A DNA stretch of 64,000 bases from Phanerodontia chrysosporium (taxonomy: Eukaryota > Basidiomycota > Agaricomycetes > Polyporales > Phanerochaetaceae), in the NCBI GenBank assembly GCA_001910725.1, contig MJGA01000002.1, positions 1,488,001 through 1,552,000 on the forward strand, in the 5' to 3' direction. Made by a program: the position numbers and the translations under genes. Positions 55,947 through 64,000 of the stretch are shown piece by piece; position 1 is the stretch's first letter; each line of letters starts with the position of its first letter. The notes under the pieces are model-generated. The model saw only the letters and a list, made by a program, of their open reading frames with translations. It was not told the origin of the DNA and did no database searches.

Positions 55947-56086
55947 TACGAGGGGATTGATGGGATGGCTAGAACGATAGTACTATATGTGTGCAGTCCG
56001 CCTCGAAATCGATTACAAGAATTCCGGTCAAACCATCTACAGGATAACGTAGAGAACACTAGCGAGCCGCAGGTACCTATCTACTC
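55947..56086. other. Short spacer after the MITE
   Basis: The 3' flank of the minus-strand PHD gene. Nothing else is seen. Confidence 0.5.
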
Positions 56087-59000
56087 CTATGATGACGGAA
56101 AGTGGTAACTGCCATTGCCCATGTGGCCATTGGGTGCACTGGCCGGCGTCGGAGACGTGACAGTGGGTTGTGAATAGGCAGAACCATTGGACCAAGCTGC
56201 AGTCCGAGATGAAGTGCCTCCCTGCATGTACGCTAATGACTCGGCCGCGCTGAGATGACTGGGGCTGATCTGAGAGGCAGAGTGCGCATGTCGGCCATCG
56301 CTAGAGCCTGCCCAACCTATTGTAGGCATAGACTGCGTATCGACCATCCGTGATTGCGCTTCTTGGCCCTGCATCCGGTTGTAAGGCAGAGTCGGGGCAG
56401 GCGATGAACTATTATACTAGAGACAAGGTTGAGCAGTTACACACCGATAGAACATGGCAAGCAAACCTGGTATTGGGATCCTGCTCCGAAAGACCCGTTC
56501 TGGTATGGACTACCATATTGGTTCATGGAGCCACCAGCGTGACCATCACCTGCATTGTATCCGTTTGACCATACGCCCCGGGAGAACGCATGTTGTTGGG
56601 GCTGATAGTGCGCGAAAGAGATGCCAGCCTGCGATCGCTGCGATGGTCCATACATCGTACTAGAAGCCACCGCTCGCTGGTCGGGGTACTGCTGACCGTA
56701 GGACACTCCGTTTGAATACGCAGCGCGCTGCGAATACAGCGGGTCTGCAGTAGGCTGCGGGTATGAGTTATAGAGGGCAGGCTGCGAGGGGGTCTTTTGT
56801 AATCGTGACTGCGGTGGGGCTGCAGCACTACGAGGGGTGCCATTCGCAAGCCGCTGAATGGCTACGGGTTTGCAGCGCGAGCAGTAGAACTTCTCGTGTT
56901 GCCAATTTCGCCGAGGGACCCCCGCCTTGTCATCGGCAGCATCGTGACATGGAATATGTTGCCACCGCGAACACATGCCACATGAAACCATGGGTAGCCC
57001 ATCATTCTGAGAAAGACTTTGTTAACTTACAACTTACCATAATCTCCGGTGGACTTACCACGTTGACACCGCATCTACCGCAGATCTCGCAATCTAATGT
57101 CCAGGATTCACTGGTGCTGGGCGTCGCGGTACGCGTAGGTTGTCTCGAAGTCGAAACAATACTTGGGGTAGGCGTAGAGGCTTGCGCACTGCTACGGCAA
57201 CGGAGTGAGCGCTCTTGCCATAATCCTAGGCTCGTGGACCTACCTATCGCGATCTTTCCGCCCTTGTGCCCTGCGTTCTCGCTCCTCACGCTCGAGACGT
57301 CGCTGCTCGCGGGCCTTCTCCCTCTTCTCCCGCTCCGCTTCTTCCTTCTTGAGACGAGCCTCGAGGCGCCTTTGTCGAGCAAGTTTCTCTTCCTCTTCAG
57401 CTTTTCGCAAGGCGGCTAGGCGAGCTTCTTCCTTTTCGGTCTCCTTCATGGCGATGCGTGAAGATCGCTTTCGGTGAACAATAGCTTCCTCGATTTTACG
57501 CTTCCTTTCGGCCTCCTAGATTGGTTTGCATGTAAGTTGGAAATTTCGCTGTAGGAGTGAGAGATGCTGACCCTTAGTTCGGCAACAATACCAGGAACGA
57601 CGTCCGAGAGTTTCTTATGGAGCCGCTTTTCTAGATAGTGTGTTGCCTTTGCAAAGCGCTCTCCGATCTCCTCCCACTCTGGAAGGGTTATACAAATCTT
57701 CGAGCGGAAGGATTCAATTGGCGTATAATTGCTGAACAGCAGTCACTTACAGCTTCCCATTCGACGAAGTCCGGTGGAAAATTTGGAAGGGCACTGTCGA
57801 AAATGTTTCCGGGAGACGCCGCCGGTTTCTCCTTTGGTTTATTCTCCAAGGACCGTTGTGGCTCTTCCGCAGGAGGGGCTGCGGCAGCAGATGGTTCTGC
57901 CTTCTTCTCGGACTCGATATTTGTCTCCGTGGGGTGATCCGACTCGTCCGAGAGCTCTGTTAGCTCACTGACAGCGTCATCATCACTAAGGCCTGTGTGC
58001 AACGCGCCATCGTCGTCCGTCTCGTCTTCTGAAGCCTGTTGGGGAGGCGGCATCGCACGAGAACCGCCCGCCCGTCTTGACCTCCCATTTGAAGCGGGTT
58101 CCTCATCGTGGGCTGTCTGCTGCAACCACTCATCGGGTACTTGCTGCCATTCATCGTCATCGTCATCCATGGAGGGACCACGGAGACGAGCGCTCGCTCT
58201 AGTCCCGCGCACGGGCCTAGGAGATGGGTGAGCGACCCCGTTGCTTCTGGTACTCCTCTTGGATCTGGAGCTGAACTTCTCAGAGGCAGTAGCTTGTCGC
58301 TGGAACTCAGCGAGCTCCCGTGCTTGGGCGTCGAGCTTCTTATTGGCCTGGAGCTTGGCCGCACGAGCTCCCCGACCACTAGTCGGAGTGCCAGCTATTG
58401 CGGCCTGCTGACGAGTTGCCCTTGCAGCGGACGTACGAGTGCGCTTCTGTGGCACCTCATCAGGCTCAGGCATTGTGTCAGAGTCGTCTTCTATCACAGC
58501 CTTGCTAGTAGAAGCTTTGCTCGCCGACTTCTTGGGAGGATTCTTGCGTTTGCGCTTTGGAGGCGCAGGAGGCTTGGGAGGTTGGCGTTGAATCCATAGA
58601 CGATCAGCTGACCAGATCCACAGGGCATTAGAAAGGGACGATGAGGAATAGGCGTAGAGACTCACGGCCTATGAGCCAATATGTGTTCATCTTGCCATCC
58701 CAGCCGAGGGGTTCAAGTCGCTGAGAGGTAAACATTGTAGCAAATATGACGATCTCGTGACATGCGGACTCACCCAGAGGCCGTGCTCGCCATCGTCCTT
58801 CATGATCTGCCTCAGCCGATGAGGATTCTGGAATTGCCACTCGGTCAGGAGGTGTAGTGAGTCAAGCTTCTCGAGCATGGATAAGTCCAACCAGTTCCGA
58901 CTCTCTGGAGATTGAGTGTTGTTCTCTGAACCAAGCTTCTCCCCGCCGACTTCGCCGTCGCCTTGAAGAGACCTTTTGGAATCCTCTGGCTCTTCCTCCT

Positions 59001-59689
59001 TCACGTTGTCCGCGCTTTGCTCGCCCGACGCGTTTGCTCCGCTCTCTGCGCTGGCCTCAGAGTGATCAGTCTTGCCAACTGTAGCTTCGCCAAGAGGTGG
59101 TTGGGTTGTCTCCTGAGGAGGCGCTTTCGTATTTGGCTCGTTGTCTTCGGCTCCATCCTCAGGAGGGGTGGGAGGGTCGTGTGACTGCATCCTAGAGGGA
59201 GCAGGAGGCTCAGGACCCAGTGGGTTCGCGTCTGGGTCGCGTCGAAGGTATTGCTTACGCAGCCCTGACTGCCAGTTATCTAGCCTGTGATCAAGCCAGT
59301 CGGTATAAACGCGTCTAGAGTTACGAAGACACTAACGAGAGCTTGCGATCTTGCGTCAATGTATAGAGTAATCTGTGCATTATGCGAGGGAGGTACAACG
59401 CCGTTCCTCGTGCGAGGTCATCTTCAATGTCCTGCATGAGCAAGTAGACAGAGCATGAGTAGAGGGGACACATAGAAGACGTTGGGGGACTAACAACGAG
59501 GGCGACATCCGGGGCGGCGAGCAGCGGTGCGAAGGTGTAGAAGAACTGGCTGAACGCAGCCCACTTCCACTGCTTTCTGAGCGTCGCGAGGTTGTCCAAG
59601 TATATGGTATCTGTCGTGGGTGCGTCTGCGAAGGAGACATGGGACGAAGCGCGACCCGGAGTCGCTGAAGCGAGAACTCGGCGAGGCAT
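56087..59689 (-). CDS. ISWI-accessory-like chromatin protein with DDT/WHIM-like region and PHD finger
   Basis: Ten exons join in frame to 1,037 residues; introns are 59432-59494, 59285-59336, 58721-58773, 58608-58665, 57698-57750, 57516-57571, 57192-57243, 57007-57058 and 56417-56466. The N-terminal part has a DDT-like stretch (W-K-W-A-A-F-S-Q-F-F-Y-T-F-A-P-L-L, I-E-D-D-L-A-R-G-T). A WHIM-like part follows with L-D-S-L-H-L-L-T-E-W-Q-F-Q and G-W-D-G-K-M-N-T-Y-W-L-I-G. A basic/acidic linker and an Arg/Glu-rich coiled coil (57244-57500) come next. The PHD finger is C-E-I-C-G-R-C-G ... V-S-C-G-M-C-S-R-W-Q-H-I-P-C-H. The tail is Gln/Ser/Tyr-rich. The layout resembles Ioc2, RSF1 or CECR2, partners of ISWI remodellers; the exact orthologue is not certain. 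Confidence 0.85.
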
Positions 59690-60045
59690 GCCAGCTACTC
59701 AGGCTTTATAAAGAAAGCCGGAGATCAATAACGAGACGTTTGAGCCGCCACTCGCAACAGTGTCGCAAGACAAAAGCAGAGACAGCCAAGGGTAATATAT
59801 ATGTCGAAGGCAGCAAGGACGTGGACTGCAGCAAGAAAGAGCGACGACGGGAGGTCTGAGCGCGGCGAGGACGACGGCGACAGCGGACGAACGGATGTGA
59901 GTGAGTTCAGTTTGGGCGCACTCGCAAACAACCCGGCGTCTACATCCACGTGGCTCGCAAGCACGTGGTCTAACGTCGCACAACACGATATAAAGCGTAC
60001 AGTAATATACACAGGGTATTGGTGTACATCCAGCGTGCGATATCC
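59690..60045. other. Intergenic between the PHD gene and MED25
   Basis: The PHD gene promoter and the MED25 3' end lie here, both on the minus strand. No gene is visible. Confidence 0.6.
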
Positions 60046-63000
60046 TCATAGCCCAGGGTTCGTCCCGTCCTGATTCCGTTGCATGAACGACTGCAGAACA
60101 CCTGCCGAGAGGTTCGGCATCGTCCCTGGCATGCCGCCAGCGCTGGGCATCCGCTGGTGCATTCCACCAAATGGCAGGCCGCCTACAGCGTTCATGTTGT
60201 TCACGGGCATCGGCGGCTGGTTAAAATTCATCATGGCTCCCGCGTTGTTCATTTGCGGTCCGCCCGGGTATCCGGCAGGCAGACGTCCCGCGAACGGGTT
60301 AGACATGCCCATCCCCGACATCCCCGGCATCCCCATCGACGCGACAAGCTGTTGCGGAACCTGACCGCCTGGCATGCCGCCCATGTTGCCCATGTATGGT
60401 GGCTGGTGCATCTGTTGCCCTTGCTGCAAGTGCTGGTTCTGCTGCTGCTGCCTTGACATGAGCATCCGACTGGTGAGTAGTTGTTGCAGAGCAGGCTTCC
60501 GTTTCTCTGGAGGCAACTGATTTAGCAGAGCCCTCTGCTCGCTTGGCAATTCATGGAGGAACTGAATCAAGCTCTGGTTCACATTCGAGTGTCCTTGCTG
60601 CTGCTGCTGCTGCTGCTGCTGTTGTTGTTGTTGCTGCTGTGGGCGCAACTGCTGCGGCTGTTGCTGCTGTTGATGTTGCAGCGGTTGTTGCGGCTGCTGT
60701 ACCTGCTGTTGCGGCTGCGGAAGTTGGGATAGGCCATTTGGCTTGGGCAGCTCAGGCACTCCGTCCGGGAAATAGAACGCCAGGAGCTTGCCACTGTTGA
60801 CGAAGAGAAGAAGACGGTTCTTGTGACCGTCTAGTCCGTGCCACGCTGCCATAGCATACTGTCCAACGTTAGACTGCAGCCACCGATCAAATACGGGGAC
60901 AGCTTACAATGTTCTTATCCTGCAATAATCGCACCAAACTCTTGAAGTTGTCCGTATTCGCCTGCGCATCTGCCCCATCGTTGACGGAAGTAATCATAGC
61001 AATTCCTGTGTTTTTGTGACCTTGTACCCACTCATGTAGCGCTGTCAGAGGTACAGCAGGCGAGGCAGGTGTGAGCGCAACGGCATGCGGCCAAGACGAC
61101 CTAAACCGAAATTGAAGCACAGCACGTCATAGAACAGAAGATGATACTCACAGGTTCTCTATCACATTTTTAAATTGCATGTGGACAGTAGTCTGCAGTT
61201 CGCGACGAACATGAGATGTAGCGTCAAACCCCTTCCAAGTCAAGGCACCGCGCCACAGGTTGGGCCTTATCGCCCCCATTGGCGGCAGTTGCATCGGATT
61301 GGCGGGGGCTCCGGTGGTAGCAGATGGTACCCGAGGTATGCGGTTCTGCTGTTCAACGAGCTTCTGCATTTGGGCCAGAACTTGGGGAGGAGTCCCAGAC
61401 GGGAGCATGGCTTGCAAAGAAGATATTGGCGGTTGGGGCGGTTGCGGGGGCTGTGGTTGAGGACGGGTGTTCACAAGGTTCTGTGGCTCTGGCGCCGCAG
61501 ACGGAGTGGCGCTCGCGGGGGGTGGCTGCGATGTCGGGATCGATGCCGATGCCGAAGCTGATGTCGATGTCGATGTCGATGTCGAGGGGTCCTCGGTAGT
61601 TCTTGAGTCTGGCTGAGACTTGTTGGCCTTTTCACCAGCCTTCGCCGCCACGATGGTGCGCGCGATTGTCTTCATCCTCTCAGCATTAGTCCGGTCAGCA
61701 TCTATATGCTTCTGCCGGTATGCCTTCGCTTCCTCAAACTTTCCCGCAGCTTCGAGATTACGCGCCGTCTCTTCCTTGGGTTTGAGCGTCGCTTCTAAAG
61801 CCTGTATCCTCAGGATCAGCTTTTGGAGTTTGTCCATATCGACGTTCTGAAGAGCAGCGGTGAGGTCAGCTTGCGTCGTAGGTGGTGGCTTCTGAGGACC
61901 GGATGACGAGGGCGCGGATGCCGGCTGAGCGGCAGGAGCAGGAGGTTGAGAAGCCGATTGAGGCATAGACGAGGTAGGTTGTGGGGAGGAAGACAACTTT
62001 GCAACGTTGGGAGTGGACCGTATGGTCGCAGCTCCAGGAGTAGGCGAATTCGTTGTACTCGGTGAAGCCTGGCCTGCGGTCCGAGCACGTTTGACCTCGG
62101 GACTTGCTCCGTTTTCTATAGCTCTTTTGACGCCCTGGGGCGCTGTTGGATGGACAGGCTTAGGAAGGATCTTCTCCTGATTGCGAGAATTCTTACTTTT
62201 CGGAGAAGGTGCGGGCCAGCCCATGAGGCGTACAGTATGCTGGTCTTTCACTCCAAACCACGGTAACTGAACGGACGCTCCTGCGACCTAGCGGGCAATC
62301 AGCCGTAGGATTAGGACACAGTCAGCGAACGTACCGCTGCGTAGAAGTCGTCCAACTTCTGGCATGGGCGCAGGGTGACGAGATTATAGTTTATTTCTCG
62401 CTGAGAGAGCCGCTATCTTGAGATGTGCACGGCACGACGGGCTGCAACGAACACACCTTCTTCATTTCCAGAGGCAAGGACTCCCACGTTACTTGGTCCA
62501 GGGCAGGATTGCTGTTCCAGACTGGACGTTCTGCACTGTCTGGGTTGCAGGCGGTTACATGGACGATGTGCTTGACGAGATGTTGCATGACTGTGTGCTT
62601 GTTCGCTAGACCCTACCGGCCGCAAAGTTCGGTATTTGCGAAGAAGGCAGACGGAGTATACGTACTTTTGGATAATCAGTCAACGTGTCGAAAAGCTGCA
62701 GAACGGGCTGTAAGCGTATGGGGTAGACTATATGTGCGCAGGACACACCTCTATTGCAGCCACAATACCTTCTAACGCTGCCATCCCGCGACCACCGCCC
62801 CTGTTCGTTTGACCGATTCCATATGTGGAAGACTCTCTTGTCTTGAACAAGTTGTCGAACGTGGTAAAGCACCCTCTGGACAGCAATGGGGAGGGCGAGT
62901 GTGCAGACGAGGCATAGCAGACAAGTGCAACAAGGTACTAGATGGGAGGAGGGAATGAGGGACAGAAACCAGACGAAAGCCGTTCACATACAGTGTGCAA

Positions 63001-63150
63001 GTCCGGATGGGTCTCGCGGAGACGTGCAACGAGGTGTTGCGTATACTGGCCAGACAAGGCAGGCTTGACACGGCCCCACTCGTTGGAGACGTCAACGGAC
63101 GAGTCGACAACGTATATAATCGCAACCTCTGGAGGCTTGAACGATACCAT
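60046..63150 (-). CDS. MED25: Mediator subunit 25-like protein with vWA domain and polyglutamine
   Basis: MED25 is a Mediator subunit that contacts activators. Eight exons join in frame to 916 residues; introns are 62938-62991, 62696-62748, 62606-62661, 62413-62456, 62288-62334, 61101-61151 and 60859-60907. The N-terminal von Willebrand A domain (about 1-220) has V-A-I-I-Y-V-V-D-S-S with the metal-site Asp, Y-L-V-A-L-V-C-Y and G-R-G-M-A-A-L-E-G-I. P-W-F-G-V and H-T-V-R-L-M-G-W follow. A Pro/Ala/Ser-rich linker with a Lys/Glu helix leads to W-R-G-A-L-T-W-K-G-F-D, like the MED25 activator-binding barrel. A poly-Gln tract (about 60590-60720) and a Met/Gly/Pro-rich end close it. Confidence 0.85.
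60590..60720 (-). repeat. CAG/CAA repeat coding poly-Gln in MED25
   Basis: Read on the minus strand, runs of CAG and CAA give a longest uninterrupted stretch of about 15 Gln plus several shorter Gln blocks. Mixed codons suggest a partly stabilised repeat. Confidence 0.85.
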
Positions 63151-63351
63151 CCGAGGGTCGTCGGCCGGAGTGGGTGTGGTTCAGGTTCAGGCCAAGGCGC
63201 AAGCGGCGGGGCAATCTCTGATCCAGCGCCACAAAGGGTATTTGTATGTCACAAACTACAGAGTCTCTGTTCTACTGATGCATATTATAATAATCATTGT
63301 CCGACGTCCTGTTGAGAAATATAACGAGGGAGGGGAACGAGAGTGTTAGAG

Positions 63352-63937
63352 TCATGCGAGAATCATCCACATGCCGGTCACGAGCCCAACTACACATCCA
63401 CTTGTGGCCAGAAGCCGGTTTCCGTCCAGTCTCAAAGATCCTGAGCCACTGAGCTGAGCGGCCGCAGCAGACGCAGCACTCGGGCCGCCGACCATGCTGA
63501 GCCATTGGCTGTAAGGCAGGACCGTACCCGTGCTCGCAGGCGTGTACGGTGTCGACGGAGCGTAGATCGGCGTAAATGTGTCCACAACGCCGATTGTCTC
63601 GCCTGTGTAAAAATAGCATGCGGCCGCGTCAGGAGACTGTGCGTGAGATGAGCGCGCAGACAGACCATTGGCATCCGTCGTCGTGTAGGTGTATACGGTA
63701 GGACCTGCGATGGTGGTCACAGGAGGGGCCCCAACCGGGCCTTGGGGGACCGGAGGTGTCGTGGTTGTCGTTGTGGGAAGTGCAGGTGTCGTTGTCGTCG
63801 TTGTGGGCGGGAGGGCAAGAGGGTCAGTGGTCGTGGTCGTGACCGCAAGAGGGTCCGTCAATGTCTCAAGCGTCTGCGTCGTCGGCAGGCCAAGCTGAGG
63901 GTCGATCGTGATGACTTCGATGACTGTCTCCCCCAGG
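63352..63937 (-). CDS. C-terminal exon of a Thr/Pro-rich surface protein (gene runs off the window)
   Basis: The visible exon encodes a Thr-rich stretch with repeated T-T-T-T-T-P and L-P-T-T blocks, then a Ser/Ala-rich part, and ends with a small-residue site and a hydrophobic tail (G-C-V-V-G-L-V-T-G-M-W-M-I-L-A). This is the layout of a GPI-anchored or tail-anchored cell-wall protein. An intron probably occupies 63938-63996 (GTGAGT...CCAG) and four bases of the preceding exon are at the edge. The signal peptide and N-terminus are outside the window. No enzyme domain is seen. Confidence 0.7.
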
Positions 63938-64000
63938 CTGGACGACGCGGCGTGAGCGCGTCGACAGGCTGACTGCTCGGAGACTCGGGCACTCACTCGT

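Noticed and set aside
60543..60800. 85-codon plus-strand Ala/Val frame
   Set aside because: It is the antisense reading of the MED25 poly-Gln tract, a low-complexity artefact.

Overview
The window is fungal nuclear DNA, almost certainly from an agaricomycete basidiomycete. The genes carry many 44-70 bp GT-AG introns. A GH5 cellulase with an N-terminal CBM1, an Agaricomycetes-style Gag and chromodomain-type Ty3/gypsy elements point the same way. I saw no tRNA, rRNA or CRISPR signal. Intron-exon models were made by eye; every multi-exon model keeps its reading frame through to the stop.

Bases 1 to about 29,800 are a transposon graveyard of nested LTR retrotransposons. An old chromodomain Ty3/gypsy element (A, about 6,130-20,195) carries a dUTPase domain between protease and reverse transcriptase. 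It is split by an intact young chromodomain element (10,463-18,139; LTR-ORF0-gag-pol-LTR, 5-bp duplication CCATC) and by a solo LTR (18,923-19,530). A second lineage (B, about 22,564-27,100) carries its dUTPase after the integrase and chromodomain. Its 3' LTR is itself split by a reverse LTR (duplication AGAAG) that holds another 1.2-kb insertion. Further Ty3/gypsy remnants lie at 116-2,050, 2,760-5,890 and 27,102-28,431; the last LTR holds a hAT-like MITE with an 8-bp duplication. The old copies have lost nearly all CpG.

The young element looks functional. It has near-identical LTRs, a likely self-priming site, a -1 frameshift signal between gag and pol, and two likely 60-bp introns, one in the LTR leader and one whose removal would create the ATG of an extra ORF upstream of gag.

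From 29,806 to the right end the DNA is gene-dense: PRP18 (-), a JJJ1-type J protein (+), a single-pass membrane protein (+), a SARAF homologue (-), a CBM1-GH5 endoglucanase (+), a homeodomain factor (+), an MFS transporter (-), Mediator MED19 (-), an epoxide hydrolase (+), a BAR-like protein (+), an ISWI-accessory-like PHD protein (-), Mediator MED25 (-) and the end of a Thr-rich surface protein (-). Only one transposon, a TA-flanked 611-bp MITE at 55,336-55,946, was seen in this half. Several genes serve RNA polymerase II expression: MED19, MED25, the PHD protein, the homeodomain factor and PRP18.
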